A program made the position numbers and the translations under genes. A stretch of DNA of 64,000 nucleotides from Phycicoccus sp. Soil802 (GTDB lineage: Bacteria > Actinomycetota > Actinomycetes > Actinomycetales > Dermatophilaceae), in assembly GCF_001429605.1 (NCBI RefSeq), contig NZ_LMSS01000006.1, positions 62,001-126,000 of the forward strand, written 5' to 3'. Of this stretch, positions 40,188 to 47,917 are shown one piece after another. The notes beneath the pieces were generated by a model. The model worked only from the letters and a program-made list of their open reading frames with translations, did no database searches and was not told the DNA's origin. Position 1 is the first letter of the stretch. Each line of letters starts with the position of its first letter.

Positions 40188-40988
40188 TCATCGACGACCC
40201 AGGGCGTCGAGCTCGCGCAGGCCGGGAGTGGACTCGATGACGTGGGTGAACGAGACCTTCTCCGAGGCGAGCGTCAGGGCGGTCAGGGCGGCCAGCGCGA
40301 CCCATCGACCGCGCCGGCCGGTGCGCTGCACCAGGGCGGCGCCGAGCAGCGCGCCGGCGCTGTTCGCGCCGGTGTCGCCGAGCATGGCCTCCCCGGCCAG
40401 GTCGGGTCCGAGCAGGCCGGCCGCTGCACCCACGGCGGCGCCGGCGGCCGGTGCGCTCCGGGACGAGGTGGCGGTGAGGGCGCCGAGGACCATGGTCGCC
40501 TTGAGCGCCCGTCCGGGACGCAGGTCGAGCAGGTTGAGCAGGTTGGCCGACCCCGCGATGACCGCACCACCGACCAGCGTGTCCGCCGCGGTACGGCTGG
40601 GGTCCCGGCGGTCGATCAGGGCCGCGGACACCAGTCCGGTCACCCCGAGGCCGAGGATCTTGACCGCACCGGTCGTCACCTCACCGCGGGCCAGCGCGCC
40701 GAGGTGCCCCTTGAGGCCCTTGCTGCTCGAGTCGCCCCTGAGGTCGTCCAGCGCGCCGAACGCCGCGGACGACCCGGCCGCCACCACCGGCCCCGGGCCG
40801 GCACCCAGGAGCGCCGCGGCACCGGCGGCCCCCACGGCATACGCGGGACCCTCGAGGAGCGTGACCGTGCGACCCGCATGGTTGGTGCGGTCCCACGTGT
40901 CGGTGCCGCCCGGTGGGCGGTCCCGCAGCAGGCGCAGGGCGGAGGCGGCGAGCGCCCCGGCAACGGCACCGGACACGAGTGCGCGCAC
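40188..40988 (-). CDS. Short MraY/WecA-like polyprenyl-phosphate sugar-phosphotransferase homologue
   Basis: A membrane protein of 266 residues with about 7 hydrophobic segments. Three MraY/WecA family signatures are recognisable in order: FGALDDLRG followed by KGLKGHLGAL (the DD pair), NLLNLLDLRPGRAL (replacing the usual N-x-x-N-x-x-DGxDG) and LGDTGANSAGALLG (the GDTG motif). It is shorter than MraY (10 TM, over 320 residues), so activity is uncertain. GTG start 5 nt after steB; murJ follows by 22 nt. Confidence 0.78.
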   Translation of the reverse strand: MRALVSGAVAGALAASALRLLRDRPPGGTDTWDRTNHAGRTVTLLEGPAYAVGAAGAAALLGAGPGPVVAAGSSAAFGALDDLRGDSSSKGLKGHLGALARGEVTTGAVKILGLGVTGLVSAALIDRRDPSRTAADTLVGGAVIAGSANLLNLLDLRPGRALKATMVLGALTATSSRSAPAAGAAVGAAAGLLGPDLAGEAMLGDTGANSAGALLGAALVQRTGRRGRWVALAALTALTLASEKVSFTHVIESTPGLRELDALGRR

Positions 40989-40993
40989 GGCGG

Positions 40994-41935
40994 CTACTTG
41001 GTCGCCAGCTGGGGGAAGGCCGCGGTCGCGTCGGAGGCGAGACCGTACTGCCCGGACTTGCCCGCCTCCTGCTCGAGCAGCCCGAACACCATGCTCGCCT
41101 GCCCCATCGGGAGCTCGGCGTCGTCGACGGTGGACAGGACCTTGGACTGGTCGCTGTCGTCGCGCGAGGTGGTGACTACGGACGTGGTGTTCGTGGCGCT
41201 GGGGCTGACGCTCGGGGCCACCAGGATCGCGCCCGCCCCGGCCTCGTCGAGCGCCCCCGCGAGGTGGCTCAGGCCGGTCGCGCGGTCCTCGCGCGCGGCG
41301 GCGTCCGAGCCGGTCACGGCCCCGGCCACGACCACGGCGATCGAGGCGACCTTGACGTTGTCGGGGGTGTAGCGGATCAGGTCACCGGTACGCAGCGCCT
41401 CGAGCGCCGACGCGGCACCCGCGGCCGTGGACCCGGCCTTGGCGAGCACCGACCGGGCCAGCACGGCATCGACGACGTCGCTCCCGGTCTGGTCGATGGG
41501 GACCCCCACCTGGCTGGCCAGCTGCTGGCCGAGGGTGGCGCGGAAGGCTGCCTTCTCGGGGTCGACCCAGTTGTCCTGCACCGAGATCGTGGACCCCACC
41601 ACCGCGCCTGCCGAGGCGAGCGTGCCCTGCGTGGACTTCACGAGGTTGGGGTCGGCGCCGGGGAGGACGACCAGGGTCACCGTGGTGTCCTTGAGCCGCT
41701 CCGCGAGCAGGCTCCGGTTGCTGGCCGAGGTGAACTCGTCGCGAGCCGCGGTCCCCTTCTCCGCGGCGTCGAGCTCGCTGCGCAGGGAGGCCTTGTCGGC
41801 GCGCAGGTTCTTCACCTCGGAGGTGAGGGTGTTGCCGATGTCCTCCTTGAGCGGACCGGCACCGAGCACGATCCCCACGGCGAGGGCCATGAAGATCGAG
41901 ACGATGGAGACGAGGTGGTAACGAAAGTCGATCAC
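40994..41935 (-). CDS. steB: SteB-like envelope protein (MctB / Rv1698 family)
   Basis: A 313-residue protein with an N-terminal transmembrane helix (LVSIVSIFMALAVGIVLGAG, about 8-27), a coiled coil (TLTSEVKNLRADKASLRSEL, about 37-56) and an extracytoplasmic domain. Homologues are SteB of Corynebacterium, which with SteA regulates the cell-wall hydrolase system, and mycobacterial MctB, linked to copper resistance. The two Cys of MctB are absent here, so a copper role is unsupported. GTG start overlaps the steA stop by 4 nt. Confidence 0.86.
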   Translation of the reverse strand: MIDFRYHLVSIVSIFMALAVGIVLGAGPLKEDIGNTLTSEVKNLRADKASLRSELDAAEKGTAARDEFTSASNRSLLAERLKDTTVTLVVLPGADPNLVKSTQGTLASAGAVVGSTISVQDNWVDPEKAAFRATLGQQLASQVGVPIDQTGSDVVDAVLARSVLAKAGSTAAGAASALEALRTGDLIRYTPDNVKVASIAVVVAGAVTGSDAAAREDRATGLSHLAGALDEAGAGAILVAPSVSPSATNTTSVVTTSRDDSDQSKVLSTVDDAELPMGQASMVFGLLEQEAGKSGQYGLASDATAAFPQLATK

Positions 41936-43116
41936 GTGACGATTCCTACGACGAAGGACCAGAGGTCGTCCCACCGGGCGCCGAGCACCTGGAGGAACGC
42001 GCGCCCACCGGTGGTGGACCAGAGCGCCGCGAACAGTGCGCTCAGTCCCCCCAGCAGCATCAGCGTCAGGGCGAGGTTGGAGATGCGGGAGCGGTAGAGC
42101 CGGCTGACACCCTTGGCGTCGATGAGCTTGCCGCCCACGCGCAGCCGGGTGAGGAAGGTGCTGGCCATGCCGCTGCGGCCCTTGTCGAGGAACTCGACGA
42201 GCGTTGCGTGCGTGCCGACGGCCACGATCAGCTCGGCCCCCTTGTCGTCGGCCAGGAGCATCGCGACGTCCTCGCTCGTCCCGGTGGCCGGGAAGACGAC
42301 CGGCTCGATCCCGAGCCGGTGGACGCGCTCCAGACCGGGGGCGTTGCCGTCGCGGTAGGCGTGCACCACGATCTCGGCACCACAGCGCAGGGTCGCGTCG
42401 GACACCGAGTCCATGTCGCCCACGACCATGTCGGGCTTGAGGCCGACCTCGAGAAGGGCGTCGGCACCGCCGTCGACCCCGATGAGCACCGGGCGGTACT
42501 CGCGGATGTAGCTGCGGAGCATGCGCAGGTCTTCCTTGTAGTGGTAGCCGCGCACCACGATCAGCGCGTGCCGACCATCGATCTTGGTGGTGATGTCAGG
42601 GACGCCGACGCCGTCGAGCAGCAGCTCGCGCTCCCGGCGCAGGTACTCCATCGTGTTGGCCGCGAACGCCTCGAGCTGGACCGCGAGTCCGGCCCTGGCC
42701 TCGGTCATCGAGGACTGCACGAGCTCGTGGTCGAAGGCCTGTCCCTTGGCCACCACCTCGTCGCCGACCCAGATCTGGTCGCCGTCGATCCGCACGAGCT
42801 GGCCGTCGGCGAGGTCGTGCATGACGTCCTTGCCGACGTCGTCGATCAGCGGGATCCCCGCGTCGACCAGGATCTCGGGACCGAGGTTGGGGTAGCGACC
42901 CGAGATCGACGGAGCGGCGTTGATGACGGCGGCGGGTCGGCAGGCCAGCAGGGCCTCCGCGCTCACCTTGTCGATGTCCTGGTGGTCGATGACCGCGATC
43001 TCGCCGGGCTTGAGCCGCTTGGTGAGGTTCTTGGTGCGGGCGTCCACGCGCACCACACCGCGCACCCCCGGGGTCTCGGGGTCGCGGGCACGTTGGCGGG
43101 TGAACTTCAAAGGCAT
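41932..43116 (-). CDS. steA: SteA-like cell-division-associated protein (Rv1697 family)
   Basis: A 394-residue protein with a thiamin-pyrophosphokinase-like domain in the middle (VLIGVDGGADALLEVGLKPD then MVVGDMDSVSD) and one C-terminal transmembrane helix (LALTLMLLGGLSALFAALW, about 349-367). In Corynebacterium SteA partners SteB at the division site to control RipA-type hydrolase activation. Enzymatic activity has not been shown for the family, as far as I know. The start at the second in-frame ATG was chosen for GGGAGG about 8 nt upstream; an earlier ATG at 43125 is possible. Confidence 0.88.
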   Translation of the reverse strand: MPLKFTRQRARDPETPGVRGVVRVDARTKNLTKRLKPGEIAVIDHQDIDKVSAEALLACRPAAVINAAPSISGRYPNLGPEILVDAGIPLIDDVGKDVMHDLADGQLVRIDGDQIWVGDEVVAKGQAFDHELVQSSMTEARAGLAVQLEAFAANTMEYLRRERELLLDGVGVPDITTKIDGRHALIVVRGYHYKEDLRMLRSYIREYRPVLIGVDGGADALLEVGLKPDMVVGDMDSVSDATLRCGAEIVVHAYRDGNAPGLERVHRLGIEPVVFPATGTSEDVAMLLADDKGAELIVAVGTHATLVEFLDKGRSGMASTFLTRLRVGGKLIDAKGVSRLYRSRISNLALTLMLLGGLSALFAALWSTTGGRAFLQVLGARWDDLWSFVVGIVT

Positions 43117-43213
43117 CCTGGCCATCCTCCCATGGGGCAAGGGGTGTGCCGCACGGCCCACGCGGGTGGGACCTGCGTCATGCGCGCACCCACCGGCGAC
43201 GGGTGCGCACCGA

Positions 43214-44941
43214 TCAGGTGTGGACCGCGGTGGCCCGACGGGCCCTGGTCTCCTCGACGAGCTCGCGGGCGTGGTCGAGGGCGGTGCCCGAGTCGACCCC
43301 GGCCATCATGCGGGCGAGCTCGCGCAGCCGCTCCTCGCCGTCGAGCGCGTGCACCCCACTGGAGGTGATGTGCCCGTCGCTGGCCTTGCGGACGACCAGG
43401 TGGCGGTCGGCGTATGCCGCGACCTGGGGCAGGTGGGTGACGACGACGACCTGCGCGTGGCGGGCCAGCGCGGCCAGCCGCGCGCCGACGTCCAGGGCTG
43501 CCGCTCCCCCGACCCCGGCGTCGACCTCGTCGAAGACGAAGGTGGGGACGTCGCTGCCGCCGGCAGCACCGGTCACGACCTCGAGCGCCAGCATGACGCG
43601 GGACAGCTCACCGCCGGAGGCCGCCTTGGCGACCGTGCGGGCCGGGCTCCCGGGGTTGGCCGCGAGCAGGATCTCGACGTCGTCGCCGCCGTGCCGGGCC
43701 AGGCCGGCCGGCCGTGGGGTGACGGCGACGTCGACGGTCGCCTGCCCCATCGCCAGGTGGGCGAGCTCACCGGTCACCGCGGAGGCGAGCCGCTTGGCCG
43801 CAGTGCGGCGGGCCTTGCCGAGGGCCTGCGCCGTGGTGCTGCGCTCGGCGTCGAGCCGGGCCACCTCGGGCTCGAGGGCCTCGATCCGGCTGTCGGAGTT
43901 GAGGAGGGCGTCGAGTCGCTGGGCCGACGCCTTGCCCCAGGCCAGCACGTCGTCGATGGTCTCGCCGTACTTGCGGGTCAGGGCCGTGAGGTCGGCCCGG
44001 CGCTGCTGGACCCAGGCCATCCGGGCCGGGTCGACCTCGATGTCGGACAGGTAGCTGCTCAGGTCGGCCGCGAGGTCCGCCGCCAGGTAGCCGAGATCCG
44101 CCATCCGGCGGTCCAGCTCGCGCAGCGCAGGGTCGTGGTCGACCTCGCCCGCGAGGGCCTGGCGGGCCGAGGCGATCAGCTCGACGACGCTGGGCGCCGG
44201 CTCCGCGGCATACTCCCCCGCCCCGGCGAGGTGGTCGTGCGCCAGTGCGGCGGCACCGCGCAGTCCCTCGGCATGGCCGAGCCGCTCGTCCTCGACGCGG
44301 AGCTCGGCATCCTCCCCCGACTGGGGGTCCACCTGCTCGAGCTGCTCGAGGCCGTGCTGGAGCACCTCGATCTCGCGAGCGCGGTCGCGGGCCTGCTCGC
44401 GCAGGTCGGCGAGCTCGGCGGCCGCGGCCTGGTGGGCGTCGTAGACGTCGGTGTGGGCCAGCAGGGCCTTCTGCAGGGGTGCTCCGCCGAACTGGTCGAG
44501 GACGGCGCGGTGCTGGTCGCTCTGGCGCAGGCGCCACTGGTCGGCCTGGCCGTGCACGGCCACGAGGTGCTCGCCGATCTCGCCGAGCACCCCCACCGGG
44601 GCGGAGCGGCCCCCGACGTGGGCGCGGGACCGGCCCTCGGCGCTGACCGAGCGCACGAGGACCAGCCCGTCGGTCACGTCGGCGCCCGCCTCGGCCGCGC
44701 GCAGGGCGGCGGGGTGGTCGCTGGCGACGTCGACGAGGCCCTCGACCACGGCACTACCGGCACCGGACCGCACCAGGCCGACGTCGGCCCGGGCACCCAG
44801 GAGCAGCCCCAGTCCGGTGACGACCATGGTCTTGCCTGCGCCGGTCTCGCCGGTGACGACGTTGAGCCCCGGGTGCAGGTCGAGCACGGCGTCGTCGATG
44901 ACGCCGAGTCCCTGGATCCTCAGTTCGGACAGCACGGGCAC
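43214..44941 (-). CDS. recN: DNA repair protein RecN
   Basis: An SMC-like ATPase acting early in double-strand break repair. The 575 residues have Walker A VVTGETGAGKTMVVTGLGLL (about 28-47), a long central coiled coil (DLREQARDRAREIEVLQHGL onward), signature SGGELSRVMLALE and Walker B PTFVFDEVDAGVGG. Mid-cluster between nadK (65 nt upstream) and steA (97 nt downstream), as in mycobacteria. No LexA box was identified upstream by eye. Confidence 0.95.
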   Translation of the reverse strand: MPVLSELRIQGLGVIDDAVLDLHPGLNVVTGETGAGKTMVVTGLGLLLGARADVGLVRSGAGSAVVEGLVDVASDHPAALRAAEAGADVTDGLVLVRSVSAEGRSRAHVGGRSAPVGVLGEIGEHLVAVHGQADQWRLRQSDQHRAVLDQFGGAPLQKALLAHTDVYDAHQAAAAELADLREQARDRAREIEVLQHGLEQLEQVDPQSGEDAELRVEDERLGHAEGLRGAAALAHDHLAGAGEYAAEPAPSVVELIASARQALAGEVDHDPALRELDRRMADLGYLAADLAADLSSYLSDIEVDPARMAWVQQRRADLTALTRKYGETIDDVLAWGKASAQRLDALLNSDSRIEALEPEVARLDAERSTTAQALGKARRTAAKRLASAVTGELAHLAMGQATVDVAVTPRPAGLARHGGDDVEILLAANPGSPARTVAKAASGGELSRVMLALEVVTGAAGGSDVPTFVFDEVDAGVGGAAALDVGARLAALARHAQVVVVTHLPQVAAYADRHLVVRKASDGHITSSGVHALDGEERLRELARMMAGVDSGTALDHARELVEETRARRATAVHT

Positions 44942-45006
44942 AGCCTCTCACGCAGGGCCGACCGGGTCGGTCAGGCTGGCGGTGCGGCCGGCAGTGCGGC
45001 TGGCGG

Positions 45007-46026
45007 TCAGGCCGGCGGCGGGACCTCTGCGACCCGGGCCGCGTCCTCGCGACGGGCCTCACCGCGCCACCCGTGGATGGACAGGTCGAACTTGGCCACC
45101 AGCCGGTCGGTGAACGGTGAGGTGCTGAGCCGGGCCAGCCGCACCGGCGTCTGGGAGCGCACGACCTCGATCCGTGCGCCCGGGGGCAGGTCCACCGCGC
45201 GGCGACCGTCGCACCAGAGTGCGCCGGTGCCCAAGGTGTCGGGCACCACTTCGAGGGCGAGGTGCGAGCTGGGGCCGAGCACGAGCGGTCGGGCGAACAG
45301 GGCGTGCGCACTGATCGGCACCAGCAGGAGGGCCTCGACGTCCGGCCAGACGACCGGGCCACCGGCCGAGAAGGCGTAGGCGGTCGACCCGGTCGGGGTG
45401 GCGACCACGACGCCGTCGCAACCCCAGGTGGTCAGCGGTCGGCCGTCGATCTCCGCCACGACCTCGAGCATGCGTTCGCGGTTGGCCTTCTCGACGGTGA
45501 CCTCGTTGAGGGCCCAGCTCGTGTAGACCGGGTCGCCGTTGACGTGCGCCGTGACCTCGAGGGTCATCCGCTCCTCGACCGAGTAGGTCTTGGCGACGAT
45601 GTGCTCGACGGTGGCGTCGATGTCCTCGCGCTCGGCCTCGGCGAGGAAGCCCACGTGGCCCAGGTTCACGCCCAGCAGCGGGGCGCCGGTCCCCCGCGAC
45701 ACCTCGGCGCCGCGCAGGATGGTCCCGTCACCGCCGAGCACGCAGACCAGCTCACAGCCCTCCGCCGCAGCGTCCCCGTCGTCGACCAGCGTGACGCCCG
45801 GGTGCTCGGCCAGGTTGACGGCGGTGGCCTCGTCCCGCTGGACGACCACCTCGATGCCTGCGGCGTGCAGGCGCTCGACCACGGCGGTCGCCAGGTCCTG
45901 CGCCTCCTGGCGGCGCGGGTGCGCCACGAGCAGGATCCTGCGACCCGGCGTGCTGCTGCCCGGGTCGGTGCTCCCTGAACTCATGGTGTTCTCCCCACGG
46001 TCTGGTGTCCCTTCGAGGTCAGTCAT
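45007..46026 (-). CDS. nadK: NAD kinase
   Basis: Phosphorylates NAD to NADP. Family motifs: CVLGGDGTILRGAEV, VNLGHVGFLAEAE, ALNEVTVEKANRERM and VVATPTGSTAYAFSAGGPVV. Two starts are possible: the ATG at 46026, which overlaps the tlyA stop by 4 nt (339 residues), and the ATG at 45984 (325 residues), which has GGGGAG about 6 nt upstream. The shorter one may well be the true start. Between tlyA and recN, matching the conserved actinobacterial order. Confidence 0.93.
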   Translation of the reverse strand: MTDLEGTPDRGENTMSSGSTDPGSSTPGRRILLVAHPRRQEAQDLATAVVERLHAAGIEVVVQRDEATAVNLAEHPGVTLVDDGDAAAEGCELVCVLGGDGTILRGAEVSRGTGAPLLGVNLGHVGFLAEAEREDIDATVEHIVAKTYSVEERMTLEVTAHVNGDPVYTSWALNEVTVEKANRERMLEVVAEIDGRPLTTWGCDGVVVATPTGSTAYAFSAGGPVVWPDVEALLLVPISAHALFARPLVLGPSSHLALEVVPDTLGTGALWCDGRRAVDLPPGARIEVVRSQTPVRLARLSTSPFTDRLVAKFDLSIHGWRGEARREDAARVAEVPPPA

Positions 46027-46874
46027 GGCTCGGTCACGTCGTCGGCGGCCCTCACCAGAGCCTCCCATCCCATCGACTGCGCGTCGCGGGGGGTCAGCCA
46101 GAGCAGGTACTCCGCGTTGCCCTCACCGCCCTCGATCGGGCTGCGGGCCAGGCCTTGGGGGTGCAGGCCGGCGGCCACCGCCGCACGGGCGACCTCAGTG
46201 ACCGCCCACGCGCGGTCACCCTGCGCCCGGACGATGCCGCCCTTGCCCAGTCGGGTGCGGCCGACCTCGAACTGGGGTTTGACCAGCACCACGGCGTCAC
46301 CCTCGTCGGTCAGCAGGCCTCGGAAGGTCTCGAGCACCAGCGTCAGAGAGATGAAGCTCAGGTCCGCGACGAGCAGGTCCACCGCTCCCCCGAGGTCACC
46401 GGCCCGCAGGTCGCGGACGGTGGTGCGCGACCGGTCGGTGACCCGTGGGTCGTCGGCCAGCGCGGGGACGAGCTGACCGTGCCCGACGTCGAGGGCGATG
46501 ACGTGGGACGCCCCGTGGTGCAGCAGCACCTGGGTGAACCCACCGGTCGAGGCGCCCACGTCGAGGCAGCGCCTGCCGGTGACCACCAGTCCCCGGGGCC
46601 CGAACGTCTCCAGCGCCCCCAGCAGCTTGTATGCCGCGCGGCTCACCCAGCGCGGCCCCTCCTCGCGCACCTCGACGACCTGGCCGGGGGTGACGGGGAG
46701 CGAGGGCTTCGGGGCCGGCTTGCCGTCGACGGTGACGTCACCGGCGTCGACCAGCGCGCGAGCGTGGCCCCGCGACCGGGCCAGGCCGCGCCGGACGAGC
46801 TCGAGATCGAGCCGGACCGGGTCACGCGGCGCGGAGTCGCGCGGCGTCGGGTCGCGCGGTGTGGAGTCGCTCAC
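46023..46874 (-). CDS. tlyA: TlyA family 16S/23S rRNA (cytidine-2'-O)-methyltransferase
   Basis: A 283-residue protein: S4 RNA-binding domain (LDLELVRRGLARSRGHARAL; DVTVDGKPAPKP) then an FtsJ-like methyltransferase (CLDVGASTGGFTQVLLHHGA as SAM site; LLVADLSFISL; VLVKPQFEVGR). TlyA methylates C1409 of 16S and C1920 of 23S and confers capreomycin sensitivity in mycobacteria; the old haemolysin label is doubtful. The N-terminal 20 residues are an unusual PRDP/PRDS repeat encoded by 15 bp DNA repeats. Confidence 0.93.
   Translation of the reverse strand: MSDSTPRDPTPRDSAPRDPVRLDLELVRRGLARSRGHARALVDAGDVTVDGKPAPKPSLPVTPGQVVEVREEGPRWVSRAAYKLLGALETFGPRGLVVTGRRCLDVGASTGGFTQVLLHHGASHVIALDVGHGQLVPALADDPRVTDRSRTTVRDLRAGDLGGAVDLLVADLSFISLTLVLETFRGLLTDEGDAVVLVKPQFEVGRTRLGKGGIVRAQGDRAWAVTEVARAAVAAGLHPQGLARSPIEGGEGNAEYLLWLTPRDAQSMGWEALVRAADDVTEP
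46821..46865. repeat. Three 15 bp tandem repeats at the tlyA 5' end
   Basis: Units GTCACGCGGCGCGGA, GTCGCGCGGCGTCGG and GTCGCGCGGTGTGGA follow without gaps and encode the repeated TPRDP/SAPRD segment at the TlyA N terminus. Copy number could vary by slippage without breaking frame. Confidence 0.8.
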
Positions 46875-47167
46875 TCGCCGCCGAGGTCGGACAGCCGGGC
46901 CTGGAGGGTCTGCTGCACGCGCTGACCTGCGTCGATCTGCGCATCGAGGTCGTCGGTGGGAGCGTCCTGCAGGTCCTGCAGGGCCGAGTCGATGACGATG
47001 TCGCCGGTCGCCTGGTCACCCAGACCGGTGCCGAGCGACTCGGCCCGGTCGGTGGGGTTGTCGTGCCGGGAGGCGTGGGCGACGGCAGCACCCGACGACG
47101 GGGCAGCCTGCTCGTCCACGGCGTCGTCGTCCACGGTGGGGTCGTTGGTCGGGTCTTCGTCGCTCAC
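46871..47167 (-). CDS. Small acidic protein of unknown function
   Basis: The 98 residues are strongly acidic: a disordered N-terminal half rich in Asp/Thr (DEDPTNDPTVDDDAVDEQ) and a helical C-terminal half (SALQDLQDAPTDDLDAQIDA, then VQQTLQARLSDLGGE). GTG start overlapping the upstream stop and a 4 nt overlap into tlyA. It occupies the position of the small Rv1693-type gene of mycobacteria. The charge contrast with its Lys-rich upstream neighbour is notable. Confidence 0.72.
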   Translation of the reverse strand: MSDEDPTNDPTVDDDAVDEQAAPSSGAAVAHASRHDNPTDRAESLGTGLGDQATGDIVIDSALQDLQDAPTDDLDAQIDAGQRVQQTLQARLSDLGGE

Positions 47168-47868
47168 TGCGCTGCCTTCTTCGCCGTGGTCTTCGTGGCG
47201 GTGGTCTTCTTGGCCGCCCTCGTGGCTGCAGCCTTCTTCGCGGGTGCAGCCTTCTTCGCGGGTGCAGCCTTCTTCGCGGGTGCAGCCTTCTTCGCAGGTG
47301 CAGCCTTCTTCGCAGGTGCAGCCTTCTTCGCCGGCGCGGCCTTCTTCGCCGCCGCCTTCTTCGCAGGGGCGGCCTTCTTCGCCGCCGCCTTCTTCGCAGG
47401 GGCTGAGTTCGTGGCGGGTGCCGCCGGTGCGGCTGCGGGGGCGGAAGGCCGCACCCTGGTGGAGATCGCTCCGGAGCCGCCGACCGCCCGGCCGATCGAG
47501 CTGCGGGACGCGCCGGCCACGGCGGAGGCGCCGGTCGCCAGCAGGAGCGCCCGCAGCTCGGCGATCTCCTTGGTGACCGTGGTCAGGGCGGTGCGGGCCG
47601 CATCGACGTCCGCGACGCGGGCGACGTCAGCCTTCTTGAGTGCCGACTCGACCTCGCTCTGGATGAGGGTCAGCAGGTTGGCCCGGTTGGCCCGGGCGGC
47701 TTCGAGGAGCTGGTCGGCGAGCGTCGAGGCCTGCACCGCCCGCCGGGTCACCTCGTCCGCGCCGGGGAGGGCCAGCAGGCCCTGCGCTGCGTCCATCGCC
47801 TTGGCCTTGGTCATCTCGCCCAGCCCGCTGGCGAGCTGGATGTAGCTGCGCACGGATTCGAAAGCCAC
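47164..47868 (-). CDS. Protein with histone H1-like Lys/Ala/Pro repeat tail
   Basis: A 234-residue protein. Residues 1-130 are mostly helical (SVRSYIQLASGLGEMTKAKA; VTKEIAELRALLLATG), resembling phasin-like or polyhydroxyalkanoate-granule helical proteins, though the match is weak. Residues about 145-234 are repeats of APAKKA/AAKKA, like the C-terminal tails of actinobacterial HupB or eukaryotic H1, and should bind nucleic acid or polyanions. GTG start with GGAGG 7 nt upstream. It overlaps the acidic 98-residue gene by 4 nt. Function unknown. Confidence 0.78.
   Translation of the reverse strand: MAFESVRSYIQLASGLGEMTKAKAMDAAQGLLALPGADEVTRRAVQASTLADQLLEAARANRANLLTLIQSEVESALKKADVARVADVDAARTALTTVTKEIAELRALLLATGASAVAGASRSSIGRAVGGSGAISTRVRPSAPAAAPAAPATNSAPAKKAAAKKAAPAKKAAAKKAAPAKKAAPAKKAAPAKKAAPAKKAAPAKKAAPAKKAAATRAAKKTTATKTTAKKAAQ
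47228..47353. repeat. Seven 18 bp tandem repeats encoding APAKKA
   Basis: Unit GCAGCCTTCTTCGCGGGT repeats seven times with few changes (late units carry GCAGGT, CCGGC or GCCGCC ends), then degenerates to about 47401. It encodes the Lys/Ala tail of the overlapping gene and is prone to in-frame copy-number change. Confidence 0.88.
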
Positions 47869-47917
47869 GGTAGGTCCTCCTCGATGAAGCGGCGGGGGGT
47901 CGCTCGCGCCCCTCACG

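Noticed and set aside
40994..41935. Copper transporter function for the SteB/MctB-like protein
   Set aside because: The Cys residues linked to copper in mycobacterial MctB are absent here; the steA partnership fits better.
46023..46874. Haemolysin, as TlyA is sometimes named
   Set aside because: S4 and FtsJ-like methyltransferase domains indicate rRNA 2'-O-methylation; haemolysis is not supported by the sequence.
47228..47401. CRISPR-like array
   Set aside because: The 18 bp units are contiguous without spacers and encode in-frame APAKKA repeats.
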